From a virus, in the IMG/VR virus record IMGVR_UViG_3300034106_003642, positions 1 to 24,355 of that record: a stretch of 24,355 nucleotides of DNA; one strand, 5' to 3'. Shown here piece after piece: positions 6,909 to 14,205 of this stretch. A program made the translations under genes and the position numbers. The notes under the pieces are model-generated. The model had not been told where the DNA came from. It saw only the letters and a program-made list of their open reading frames with translations, and did no database searches. Each line of letters starts with the position of its first letter. Within the stretch, counting starts at the first letter, position 1.

Positions 6909-6937
6909 ATTATGCACTGTCAAAAAGTTCTTGACAA
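6909..6937 (-). promoter_or_regulatory. Leftward early promoter for the VRR-NUC operon
   Basis: On the minus strand TTGTCA (6937-6932) and CATAAT (6914-6909) are separated by 17 bp; each is one mismatch from the sigma-70 consensus. Transcription should start at about 6901-6904, at or a few bases before the ATG at 6901. It overlaps the rightward promoter at its -35 region. Confidence 0.65.
6918..6936. promoter_or_regulatory. 19-bp dyad, candidate operator between divergent promoters
   Basis: TGTCAA and TTGACA form perfect 6-bp arms around a 7-bp centre (AAAGTTC) that is itself largely symmetric. The right arm is the -35 box of the rightward promoter, and the dyad fills the spacer of the leftward promoter. 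A protein bound here would affect both. A related copy (16/19 identical) sits at 17164-17182. Confidence 0.5.
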
Positions 6938-6958
6938 CCCCTTTCTGTGTGCTAGGAT
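6931..6958 (+). promoter_or_regulatory. Rightward promoter for the replication operon
   Basis: A perfect -35 TTGACA (6931-6936) and a -10 TAGGAT (6953-6958) are separated by 16 bp. Transcription would begin near 6965 and give a leader of about 25 nt with TGGAG before the ATG at 6989. This is a strong host sigma-70 type promoter, consistent with early expression. Confidence 0.65.
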
Positions 6959-6988
6959 CGAGTCCTCATCAGTCAACTGGAGTACAGG

Positions 6989-8095
6989 ATGCAACACAGC
7001 AAGATCGTCGGCGGCAGTACCGCCAAGCGCGTCATCAACTGCCCCGGCAGTGTGGCGCTGGTTCAGAAGATGCCTCCACAAGTGGAGAGTAAGTACGCGG
7101 CCGAGGGCACGCTGTTGCACGAGTGCATGGAAGTCGTGTTGGCCGACAACGACGACGCTGATGCGCTGGCGCGCTACAACCTCACCGATGAGCAGCTCGC
7201 CAAGGTGGAGTTCTGCGTCGACGCGCTCGACCAGATTGACCCCGACATGAAGATGATCTTCAACCAAGAAGTCGAGGTCGAGTTCAAAGGTGTCAAGGGC
7301 CTTGAGGGCGTCTTCGGCAACGTCGACCTGATCGGCCGCCTCGGCGACCGCGCCATCATCCTCGATTGGAAGTTCGGCGACGGCGTCATGGTCGAGGCCG
7401 AAGAGAACCCGCAGGGCCTGTTCTACGCCGCTGCTGCGCTCCAGACCGACGCCACCAAGTGGGCGTTCCAAGGCGCCAAGGAAATCGAGATCGTCATCGT
7501 GCAGCCGTTCAATGTGCGCCGCTGGGTGACGACCTTCCAGCGTCTGAACGAGTTCATCGCCGAGTTGCAACAGGCCGTCAAGCTGTCCAAGAAGGCCGAC
7601 GCGCCGCTCGCCATTGGCGATTGGTGCCGCTGGTGCACCGGCAAACCCATCTGCCCCCAGATGACCGGCGCCATCGACCGCACCGTGCACATGAAGCTGG
7701 AGGCGCTGCCGCCCGAACAACTGGCTGCCGCGCTGGAGCTGGCCGACAAGCTGGAGTCGTTCATAGCCGACGCACGCAAGCTGGCGCAGGAGCGGCTTGA
7801 GAAAAACATGCCCGTGCCCGGGTACAAACTTGTAGCGAAGCGCGCCACGCGCCAGTGGGTCAACGAGGACAAGGCGGCCAAGGCGCTGATCGTGCTGGAC
7901 GTTGATCCGTTCAAGCAGGAAATCATTTCACCAGCGGCTGCGGAAAAGCTGCTGAAAAAGAGCAAGCTGGCGCTGCCCGACGACCTTGTCGTGGCAGTGT
8001 CGAGCGGCAGCACGTTGGCGCCGGAGAGCGATCCCCGGCCCGCCGTGCTTAACGTCGGGACGCAACTTGTTGCGGCCCTTTCTAAACTCCAGTAA
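6989..8095 (+). CDS. Cas4/RecB-like PD-(D/E)XK nuclease with Fe-S-type cysteines (DUF2800)
   Basis: 368 aa, ATG at 6989 with TGGAGT upstream. Motifs follow the RecB/Cas4 nuclease order: AEGTLLH44E, then GNVD113LIG, D126-W-K128 and Q142-xxx-Y146 (NPQGLFYAAA). One cysteine (C18, NCPGS) lies at the N-terminus and three more (C213, C216, C222 in WCRWCTGKPIC) lie after the core. This split of one plus three is the iron-sulphur staple of Cas4, AddB and related exonucleases. I recall this phage family as DUF2800. It heads the replication operon, followed by a probable ssDNA-binding protein and the DNA polymerase. Likely role: processing DNA ends for recombination-dependent replication, or degrading host DNA. 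The nuclease fold is firm; the substrate is inferred. Confidence 0.92.
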   Translation: MQHSKIVGGSTAKRVINCPGSVALVQKMPPQVESKYAAEGTLLHECMEVVLADNDDADALARYNLTDEQLAKVEFCVDALDQIDPDMKMIFNQEVEVEFKGVKGLEGVFGNVDLIGRLGDRAIILDWKFGDGVMVEAEENPQGLFYAAAALQTDATKWAFQGAKEIEIVIVQPFNVRRWVTTFQRLNEFIAELQQAVKLSKKADAPLAIGDWCRWCTGKPICPQMTGAIDRTVHMKLEALPPEQLAAALELADKLESFIADARKLAQERLEKNMPVPGYKLVAKRATRQWVNEDKAAKALIVLDVDPFKQEIISPAAAEKLLKKSKLALPDDLVVAVSSGSTLAPESDPRPAVLNVGTQLVAALSKLQ

Positions 8096-8106
8096 GGAAG
8101 ACAGTC

Positions 8107-8751
8107 ATGTCAAATCTCGTTACGTTCAGTCAAGCAAACCTCCCCGCAGTTGCAAGCCTCTCCACGGCGCTGCGTTCACTTGAAAAGGAAGTCGGCCCCT
8201 CCGGCGTCGTCCTTCTCAAGATGGACAAGACCGGCCACTGGGTCTTTGGCGCCGATCAGACCGAAGTCGAAGACAACGCGACTTGGGCCGTCAATCCCTT
8301 CTCTTTCGTCCACGGCTTCATTGCTTGGGGCGACGGTGAAGTGCTTGGCGAGAAGATGGTTTCTGTGTCGCAACCGCTGCCCGAACTTGATGCCGCCCCG
8401 CCCAACGCCAAGCGCGGGTGGGAGACGCAAGTGGGCATGTCGCTGAAGTGCCTCAGCGGCGAAGACGAAGGCATGGAAGCGCGCTATACGACCACCTCGG
8501 TGGGCGGCAAGCGCAGCGTCCAGACCCTCGCGCTGGCGATCGCAGCACAGGTTGAGAAGGATCAGTCCAAACCCGTCCCCGTGGTGCGCCTCAAGAAGGA
8601 TCACTACACGCACAAGAGCTACGGCAAGATTTTCACGCCGGTGTTTGAAGTCGTGGAGTGGGTCGGCATGGATGGCAAGGTCGAAGAAGAGAAGGCAGCC
8701 GAGGCCCCTGCGGCCGAGGAAGCCCCTCGCCGTCGTCGTCGCGCTGCGTGA
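8107..8751 (+). CDS. Phage early protein, possible ssDNA-binding protein
   Basis: 214 aa, ATG at 8107 after AAGGAAGAC, 11 bp past the nuclease gene. The central part is beta-rich, with sections such as GPSGVVLLKMDKTGHWVFGADQ and KRSVQTLALAIAAQVEKDQSKP. The C-terminus is a charged tail with acidic EEEKAAEAPAAEEAP followed by RRRRRAA. I do not see a named domain. Position between a RecB-like nuclease and PolA is typical of phage ssDNA-binding or annealing proteins, and the tail resembles the flexible tails of such proteins, although it ends in arginines instead of an acidic tip. The gene is certain; the function is an inference from neighbours. Confidence 0.88.
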   Translation: MSNLVTFSQANLPAVASLSTALRSLEKEVGPSGVVLLKMDKTGHWVFGADQTEVEDNATWAVNPFSFVHGFIAWGDGEVLGEKMVSVSQPLPELDAAPPNAKRGWETQVGMSLKCLSGEDEGMEARYTTTSVGGKRSVQTLALAIAAQVEKDQSKPVPVVRLKKDHYTHKSYGKIFTPVFEVVEWVGMDGKVEEEKAAEAPAAEEAPRRRRRAA

Positions 8752-8759
8752 GGTGGGTC

Positions 8760-8927
8760 ATGTTGATCAACCTACACGTCAGTGAAATCAACGCGGCCAT
8801 CGCCCTGTTCTCAGGTGTGGCCGAGAAGATTCGCGAGCAAGCAATTGCTCAGTCGATGCCGCCGCAGCCGGCGCCCGAGCCCAGCATTCCAACTGCTGAG
8901 ATCGTGCCGGCCAACGAGGCCAAGTGA
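8760..8927 (+). CDS. Small protein of unknown function
   Basis: 55 aa, starting at ATG 8760 with GAGGTGGGT just upstream; longer frames back to 8658 lie inside the preceding gene. The sequence begins MLINLHVSEINAAIALFSGVAEKIREQAIAQSM, an amphipathic helix, and ends with a Pro/Ala/Glu-rich tail. No family is recognised. It precedes a strong terminator hairpin. Confidence 0.65.
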   Translation: MLINLHVSEINAAIALFSGVAEKIREQAIAQSMPPQPAPEPSIPTAEIVPANEAK

Positions 8928-8933
8928 GTCGAG

Positions 8934-8966
8934 GGCCACGGTCGAAAGGCCGTGGCCTTTTTCTTT
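8934..8966 (+). terminator. Intrinsic terminator or attenuator within the replication operon
   Basis: A perfect 8-bp stem GGCCACGG / CCGTGGCC (8934-8941 and 8950-8957) with an 8-nt loop is followed by TTTTTCTTT. It lies between the 55-aa gene and the genes leading to DNA polymerase. It may end some transcripts and lower polymerase and primase expression relative to the nuclease and binding protein. Confidence 0.8.
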
Positions 8967-8978
8967 CTGGAGAAAGCC

Positions 8979-9167
8979 ATGTCCCATCCCTACCAAGACC
9001 TTTGCCATCTGCTGCGCGAGTACAGCATGGCCTGCGACGCCTGTGACGACGACGGCGCGCTGAAGACTGCCATGCAGATTCGTCAGGCCGCGCACCAGCT
9101 CGTTGTGCAGGCCGCCAAGAACACCCAGCCCCCTACCGACCCGCGCCAACTGGAGCTGCCCCTGTGA
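8979..9167 (+). CDS. Small protein upstream of and coupled to DNA polymerase
   Basis: 62 aa, starting at ATG 8979 with GGAG at 8969-8972; an in-frame start at 8952 lies inside the terminator hairpin. The sequence is helical (MSHPYQDLCHLLREYSMACDACDDDGALKTAMQIRQAAHQLVVQAAKN, in part) with Cys at 8, 18 and 21. Its end overlaps the polymerase start (GTGA). Function unknown. A role as translational coupler or small partner of the polymerase is possible. Confidence 0.72.
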   Translation: MSHPYQDLCHLLREYSMACDACDDDGALKTAMQIRQAAHQLVVQAAKNTQPPTDPRQLELPL

Positions 9168-11119
9168 GCATCCTGTGGGTCGACTTTGAGACGCGCAGCC
9201 GGTGCGACCTGCCGGCTCGCGGCGTCTACAACTACGCGCAGGACGGCAGCACTGAGGTGCTGTGCATGTCCTACGCCTTCGACGACGATGAGGTCGTGAC
9301 GTGGCAGCCGGGCCAGCCTTTCCCCGAGTCTGTGCGCCAGCACACGGGCCAGATCAGGGCCCACAACGCTGCCTTTGAGCGCCTCATTTTCTGGTACGTC
9401 CTTCAGATCGACTTCGATCTGGAGCAGTTCTACTGCACCGCCGCGCAGGCGCGCGCCAACTGCGCGCCGGGCAGCCTTGAGGATGTGGGTCGCTTCGCCT
9501 CGGCCGACATGAAGAAGGACTACCGTGGCGCGCAGCTCATCCGTCTGTTGTCGCTGCCGCAGGCCGACGGCAGCTTCCGCGAGGACGCCGCGCTGCTGGC
9601 CGAGATGATCGCCTACTGCGAGCAGGACGTGCGCGCCATGCGTGCTGTCTCCAAGGCCATGCGCGACTTGAGCGCCGAGGAGCTGTTCGACTATCACGTC
9701 AACGAGCGCATCAACGACCGTGGCGTGCTGGTGGACGTCGACCTGTGCAAGGCCGCCGTCAAGTACGCCAGCGAGGAGCTGGTCGAGATCGAAGAGATCG
9801 TGGCCGACGTCACCCAAGGCGAGGTCGCCAGCGTGCGCTCGCCCAAGATGCGCGAGTGGGTGCTGGAGCGCGTCGGCGACGAGGCCAAGAAGATGATGAC
9901 CGTCTACAAGGACGGCGAGAAGAAGTTCAGTATCGACAAGACAGTCCGCGCCAACCTGCTGGTGCTGGCCGAGGAGAACCCCGATGAAATCCCGCCGGAT
10001 GTTGCTGAAGTCATCCAGTGCGCCGACGACCTCTGGGCGTCGTCGGTTGCGAAGTTCAGCCGCCTTGCTGCTCTCGCAGACGAAGAAGATCACCGCGTCC
10101 GGGGAGCCTTTGTTTTTGCGGGTGGATCAGCTACGGGACGGGCCTCGTCCTACGGCGCTCAGGTTCACAACTTTACCCGGAAGGTCGCGGCAGCCCCCGA
10201 GGACGTACGTCATGCAATGGTCAGAGGTCATGGCATTGTCCCGAAGTTCGGAAAGCGAGTGACCGACGTTCTGAAGGGAATGCTTCGTCCTGCGCTTGTG
10301 CCGGCGCCGGGGCATGTGCTGATCGTAGCCGATTGGTCTGCCATCGAGGCCCGGATGAACCCGTGGCTGTCGGCCGACCCGACGTCCGAGGCCAAGCTCG
10401 ACCTGTTCCGCAAGAACGAGGACGTCTACAAGCACAACGCCAGCCGCACATTCCACGTCCCGGTCGAGGAGATCGACAAGGATCAGCGCCAGATCGGCAA
10501 GGTGCAGGAGCTGGCCTGCGGCTACGGCGGCGGCGTGGGCGCCTTCGCTGCGATGGGCCGCATCTACGGCGTTCACTTACCCGAGTCTGACGCCCGCCGG
10601 ATGGTCGACGCATGGCGCCGCGCCAACCCGTGGGCCGTGACGTATTGGCAGAAGCTGGAGTCGGCTTACACCCGGGCGATGCGCCACAAGGGGCACGAGT
10701 TCCACGCCGGCCGGGTCGTCTACATGTACGACGGCCAGCACCTGTGGTACGCGCTGCCCTCGGGCCGTGTCTTGTGTTACCCCTATGCCCGGCTGGAAGC
10801 CGACGGGGTATCCTATGCCAAGGCGTCGTGGAAGCCCGCAGCCGACGCCAAGGAGTGGCCGCGAGCGCGGCTGTGGAAGGGTCTGGCTTGCGAGAATATC
10901 ACGCAGGCTGCGGCCAACGATGTGCTGCGCCATTCACTGCGCCAGCTCGACGGTAACGTCGTGCTGCATGTGCATGACGAGATCGTGCTGGAGGTGCCCG
11001 AGTCAACCTCAGACGCAGCGGTGCAGACGCTGCATGAGGTGATGTGCGCCCCGCCAAAATGGGCAACCGGCCTGCCCTTGGAGGCCGAAGTCAATGTGAT
11101 GAAACGATACGGGAAGTAG
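9164..11119 (+). CDS. Family-A DNA polymerase with 3'-5' exonuclease domain
   Basis: 651 aa, starting at GTG 9164, which overlaps the previous stop. Exonuclease domain: Exo I VD7FE9T, Exo II AHNAAFER (66-73) and Exo III Y151CEQD155. Polymerase domain: motif A VAD390WSAIEAR, motif B R442-xxx-K446-x7-Y454G, motif C H604-D605-E606. It lacks the N-terminal 5'-nuclease domain of bacterial Pol I, as expected for a phage replicase. It should copy the phage genome together with the primase-helicase that follows 3 bp downstream. All catalytic residues are in place. In Exo II the usual acid is Glu (NAAFE), a substitution I recall as common in this phage polymerase group. Confidence 0.96.
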   Translation: MSILWVDFETRSRCDLPARGVYNYAQDGSTEVLCMSYAFDDDEVVTWQPGQPFPESVRQHTGQIRAHNAAFERLIFWYVLQIDFDLEQFYCTAAQARANCAPGSLEDVGRFASADMKKDYRGAQLIRLLSLPQADGSFREDAALLAEMIAYCEQDVRAMRAVSKAMRDLSAEELFDYHVNERINDRGVLVDVDLCKAAVKYASEELVEIEEIVADVTQGEVASVRSPKMREWVLERVGDEAKKMMTVYKDGEKKFSIDKTVRANLLVLAEENPDEIPPDVAEVIQCADDLWASSVAKFSRLAALADEEDHRVRGAFVFAGGSATGRASSYGAQVHNFTRKVAAAPEDVRHAMVRGHGIVPKFGKRVTDVLKGMLRPALVPAPGHVLIVADWSAIEARMNPWLSADPTSEAKLDLFRKNEDVYKHNASRTFHVPVEEIDKDQRQIGKVQELACGYGGGVGAFAAMGRIYGVHLPESDARRMVDAWRRANPWAVTYWQKLESAYTRAMRHKGHEFHAGRVVYMYDGQHLWYALPSGRVLCYPYARLEADGVSYAKASWKPAADAKEWPRARLWKGLACENITQAAANDVLRHSLRQLDGNVVLHVHDEIVLEVPESTSDAAVQTLHEVMCAPPKWATGLPLEAEVNVMKRYGK

Positions 11120-11122
11120 ACG

Positions 11123-13450
11123 ATGACAACAAAACAGGCAACTTTGAAATTTCTGGAGTTCTTGCAATCACTGGCGCCCGAGGGAGAGACGGCGCTGATC
11201 GTCAGGCAGAAACCGCAGCTCAAGGATGGCGAGATGCAGTTTCACCCAGACGGTGCGATCAAGTGCACATGGCCGGCGTACCTGCCGGACATCAAACGGG
11301 TCAAAGAGGATCAGGCGTGGTACGGCAATACCGCGTCCTTCATCATCGACCGATTCCAAGACGGAAAGACAAGCGCATCAGCAGCAAATTGTGAGTACTG
11401 TCTCGCGCTGGTGCTGGATGATATCGGAACCAAGAGCAAGGCGCCACCGCTGGAGCCGACGTGGAAGATGGAGACGTCGCCGGGGTCGTTCCAGTGGGGC
11501 TACGCCTTCAGCGACGACCAGCCGACCAAGGGTGAGTTCGCGGCGGCTATCAAGGCCATCGCCGACGCCGGCTACACCGACCCGGGCGCGCTCAACCCTG
11601 TGAGAAATTTCCGACTGCCGGGCAGTATAAATTTGAAGCCGGGTCGGAATAACTTCGCCGCGCAGCTCGTGGAGTTCAACCCGCAACGCGAGTTCACGCT
11701 GCCGGAAATCTGCGCTGCTCTGGGCGTGGCGCCGGCCGAGGCCGACAGCGCCAGCTACAAGCCCATCCGCGTGGCCGACACCGGCAACGACGACGTGTTC
11801 AAGTGGCTGGCCGACAACGGGTTGGTGCTGTCCAAACCCAACGCCGAGGGCTGGGCCGGCGTCATCTGCCCCAACGGCAAGGAGCATACCGACGGCAACC
11901 CCGAGGGGCGCTACCTGCCGGCCACGCGGGCCTATTGCTGCCTGCACAGCCACTGCATCGACTTCGACACCAAGACCTTCCTGCAATGGGTGGCCGACAA
12001 CGGCGGCCCGAAGCACGACCCGGGTTTCCGCGACGATCTGATCGCCAGCACGATGCAGGCCACGCTGGAGAAGCTGGAGCCCAACGATTTTTTCTCGGAC
12101 GACGCGGTCAAGGTCATCGAAGAAGTTGAGCGCAAGGAGCTGGGCCGCGTCGAGAAGGCCGGCTGGTATGAGCGTTTCGCCTACGTCATGTCAGACAACG
12201 CCTACTTCGACATGCAGGACAGGCGCGAGATCGCGCGCAGCTCGTTCGACGCCCTGTTCCGGCACATCTCCTGCCGCAGCATCCACAACGGCCGCAAGAT
12301 CGAAGCATCTACCTGCTTTGACGAGAACCGGCAGGCCAGCGGCGCCCGCACCTTGGTCGGCATCACCTACGCCGCCGGCGAGTCGGTTCTGGTGGCGCGT
12401 GACGGCGACGTCTACGGCAACCGCTGGCGCGACGCCCGGCCCGAGGTGGACAAGTCAGGCATGGCCGACGTCACGCCGTGGCTGGAGCATTGCGCGATGC
12501 TGGTGCCCGAGCTGGCCGAGCGCGAGCATCTGTTCAACGTCATGGCCTACAAGGTGCAGCACCCCGAGGTCAAGATCAACCACGCCGTGCTGCACGGCGG
12601 CGATCAGGGCTGCGGCAAGGACACCCTGTGGGCGCCGTTTATCTGGGCCGTCTGCGGCCCGGGCATGAAGAACCGGGGCCTGCTGGACAACGACACGCTG
12701 AACAACCAGTGGGGCTACGCGCTGGAGTCGGAGATTCTGATTCTCAACGAGCTGAAGGAGCCCGAGGCGTCCGCGCGGCGTGCGCTGGCGAACAAACTCA
12801 AGCCCATCATTGCGGCGCCGCCGGAGATGTTGTCTGTGAACCGTAAGGGTTTACACCCATACGACATGGTGAACCGCATGTTCGTGTTGGCGTTCTCCAA
12901 CGACCCTGTGCCGATCTCGATCGACAGTCAGGATCGGCGCTGGTTCTGTGTGTGGTCGGCAGCGCCGCGCATGGACGCGGAGAAGGCGCAGGCGCTGTGG
13001 AACTGGTACAAGGGCGGCGGCTTTGAGGCCGTGGCCGGCTGGTTGCACGCCCGTGACGTAGCAGCGTTCAATCCGTCGGCTGCGCCAGCGTGGACTGAGT
13101 TCAAGGCCAACCTCGTCGAGCATGGCATGTCGATGGCCGAGAGCTATCTGGTCGACCTGATGCGCGAGCGCAAGGGTGAGTTCGCCAAGGGCGTGGTCGG
13201 CTCGCCGTTCCATGCGCTGTGCGACCGTCTGGCTGGCGCTGCGCCGTCGGGCGTCAAGGTGCCGCAGGCCGCGCTGCTGCACGCGCTCAAGGAGGCCGGC
13301 TGGGTGGACATGGGCCGGATCGCGTCGGGCGAGTTGACGTCGAAGAAGAACATCTTCTGCGCGCCAGACATGATCGGGAAGGTGTCCAAGTCGGAAATGC
13401 GCCGGCTGGTGGAAGAGTCGCCGATGCCGCGCATGGCGCTCGTGAAATAG
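11123..13450 (+). CDS. Primase-helicase (archaeo-eukaryotic-type primase region plus DUF5906-type helicase)
   Basis: 775 aa, ATG at 11123 with GGGAAG overlapping the polymerase end. The N-terminal region (about 90-200, with VLDDIGTK and RNFRLPGSINLK) resembles the primase part of phage/plasmid primase-polymerases. A zinc-binding-like segment follows (C249, H255, then YCCLHSHC at 271-278). The C-terminal half is a superfamily-3-like helicase: Walker A GGDQGCGKDT (492-501), Walker B ILILNE (538-543), FSNDPVPI (591-598) and DRRWF (604-608), as in DUF5906 proteins. It should unwind DNA and lay primers for the adjacent polymerase. The helicase call is firm; the primase call rests on general similarity. 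The stop is immediately followed by tandem repeats. Confidence 0.92.
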   Translation: MTTKQATLKFLEFLQSLAPEGETALIVRQKPQLKDGEMQFHPDGAIKCTWPAYLPDIKRVKEDQAWYGNTASFIIDRFQDGKTSASAANCEYCLALVLDDIGTKSKAPPLEPTWKMETSPGSFQWGYAFSDDQPTKGEFAAAIKAIADAGYTDPGALNPVRNFRLPGSINLKPGRNNFAAQLVEFNPQREFTLPEICAALGVAPAEADSASYKPIRVADTGNDDVFKWLADNGLVLSKPNAEGWAGVICPNGKEHTDGNPEGRYLPATRAYCCLHSHCIDFDTKTFLQWVADNGGPKHDPGFRDDLIASTMQATLEKLEPNDFFSDDAVKVIEEVERKELGRVEKAGWYERFAYVMSDNAYFDMQDRREIARSSFDALFRHISCRSIHNGRKIEASTCFDENRQASGARTLVGITYAAGESVLVARDGDVYGNRWRDARPEVDKSGMADVTPWLEHCAMLVPELAEREHLFNVMAYKVQHPEVKINHAVLHGGDQGCGKDTLWAPFIWAVCGPGMKNRGLLDNDTLNNQWGYALESEILILNELKEPEASARRALANKLKPIIAAPPEMLSVNRKGLHPYDMVNRMFVLAFSNDPVPISIDSQDRRWFCVWSAAPRMDAEKAQALWNWYKGGGFEAVAGWLHARDVAAFNPSAAPAWTEFKANLVEHGMSMAESYLVDLMRERKGEFAKGVVGSPFHALCDRLAGAAPSGVKVPQAALLHALKEAGWVDMGRIASGELTSKKNIFCAPDMIGKVSKSEMRRLVEESPMPRMALVK

Positions 13451-13567
13451 AAAAACGGGAGCGTCGCCCTGTGGAAAAACGGGAGCGTCGCCCTGTGGAA
13501 AAACGGGAGCGTCGCCCTGTGGAAAAACGGGAGCGTCGCCCTGCAAAAAACGGGAGCGTTGCCCTGC
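13451..13567. repeat. Five tandem ~24-bp repeats after the primase-helicase gene (iteron-like)
   Basis: Units begin at 13451, 13475, 13499, 13523 and 13545. The core is AAAAACGGGAGCGTCGCCCT; units 1-3 end in GTGG and are exact, unit 4 is 22 bp and unit 5 has one T substitution (GTTGCC). Because 24 is a multiple of three, the repeats make long open frames in several frames on both strands, which should not be taken as genes. The place, directly after the replication genes, fits initiator-binding iterons. Confidence 0.85.
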
Positions 13568-13869
13568 AAGAATCCATGCGTGGCGCCCCCCGCGTCACCC
13601 GGGGCCGGGCCGGCGGCCGGTCAGTGGGCGCTCACTTCGTCGGCCGTCAGTGTGCGCTCACTTCGGCCGGCCGGCGGCCGCGCGCCGTCGGCGGCCAGCT
13701 CGACGGCCGGCGGCCAGCTCGGCCAGCTCGACGGCCGGCGGCCAGCTCGACGGCCGCGCGCCGGGGCCGTGGCGGCCGCTCAGGGCCGCGCAGCAGCTCG
13801 GCCGGGGCCGTGGCCCGGGCAGCAGCTCGCCGGCGCGCTGGCGGCCGCGTGGCGGCCCGGCCGGGGCAT
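13568..13869. other. GC-extreme non-coding stretch with CGGCC/CAGCTCG repeats
   Basis: About 300 bp with no supportable gene. It holds two near-palindromes (listed separately), then repeated blocks of GGCGGCCAGCTCGACGGCC (13690-13708 and 13737-13755, with a related block between) and several GCAGCAGCTCG words. The open frames here arise from the lack of A/T-rich stop codons. It separates two convergent operons. Confidence 0.6.
13623..13662. repeat. Pair of near-palindromes related to AGTGAGCGCTCACT
   Basis: AGTGGGCGCTCACT (13623-13636) and AGTGTGCGCTCACT (13649-13662), 26 bp apart, both followed by TCG. Two further members lie at 17898-17934, on the other edge of the GC-skewed block. Confidence 0.6.
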
Positions 13870-13895
13870 AAAAAAACCCCGGCACGGGGCCGGGG
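13870..13895 (-). terminator. Intrinsic terminator ending the GC-rich leftward operon
   Basis: Reading leftward, a perfect 7-bp stem CCCCGGC / GCCGGGG with a 5-nt loop is followed by seven T residues. It lies about 50 bp past the last small frame of the operon and would stop transcription before it meets the convergent replication operon. Confidence 0.85.
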
Positions 13896-13945
13896 TCGAA
13901 GGGCCGGGAGACGGCCGGGGCAACTGCGCGCCTAGAGGCCGCGCG

Positions 13946-14020
13946 TTATAAGTCTAGCAGCTCGGCCAGCAGCAGCGCGAGCAGCGCGCCGGCAATGATG
14001 ATCAGCATACGCGCCCCCAT
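13946..14020 (-). CDS. 24-aa hydrophobic microprotein, translationally coupled
   Basis: The frame encodes MGARMLIIIAGALLALLL and six more residues (AELLDL), 24 aa in all, a single membrane-spanning helix. Its ATG shares a base with the stop of the upstream membrane protein (TAATG), so translation would be coupled without its own ribosome-binding site. It is followed by the operon terminator. Small phage membrane peptides of this size can be toxins, lysis modulators or superinfection factors, but nothing here proves a function. It could be chance in a Leu/Ala-prone GC-rich region. Confidence 0.45.
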   Translation of the reverse strand: MGARMLIIIAGALLALLLAELLDL

Positions 14021-14205
14021 TATCCGAGCGCCAGCGCGAGCCAGAGCAGCACATAACACCCGACAGCGCCGAGCGCGACGGCCGCATAAAACAGCGGCCC
14101 CCGGCCGTCGTCGAAGTCGGCGCGCCAGCGCTCAAGCCGGCTCGTCGGGATCGTCGACAGGGTCAGGCGGCCATTGTGGCCGCGACGGTGAAATAGGTTT
14201 CTCAT
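14020..14205 (-). CDS. Small C-terminal membrane-anchored protein
   Basis: 61 aa, starting at ATG 14205 with AAAGGGG upstream; a longer frame to 14328 overlaps the upstream gene. The N-terminal half is basic and soluble (MRNLFHRRGHNGRLTLSTIP), and the C-terminal segment (LFYAAVALGAVGCYVLLWLALALG, in part) is a hydrophobic helix. It is probably an inner-membrane protein of the early accessory operon. The function is unknown. It is coupled to the 24-aa membrane peptide downstream. Confidence 0.72.
   Translation of the reverse strand: MRNLFHRRGHNGRLTLSTIPTSRLERWRADFDDGRGPLFYAAVALGAVGCYVLLWLALALG

Noticed and set aside
9083-10093. Minus-strand 336-aa frame opposite DNA polymerase
   Set aside because: It is an antisense shadow; the sense frame contains all the polymerase and exonuclease motifs.
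13451-13567. CRISPR array
   Set aside because: The repeats are directly adjacent with no spacers, and no cas genes are nearby; the Cas4-like nuclease belongs to the phage replication operon.
13219-13935. Long + strand frame with repeated REKRERRPVE units, and minus-strand frames with repeated QGDAPVF or RATLPFFH units
   Set aside because: They result from the 24-bp tandem repeats (a multiple of three) and from stop-poor GC-rich DNA; there is no ribosome-binding site, and they overlap the primase-helicase or terminator.
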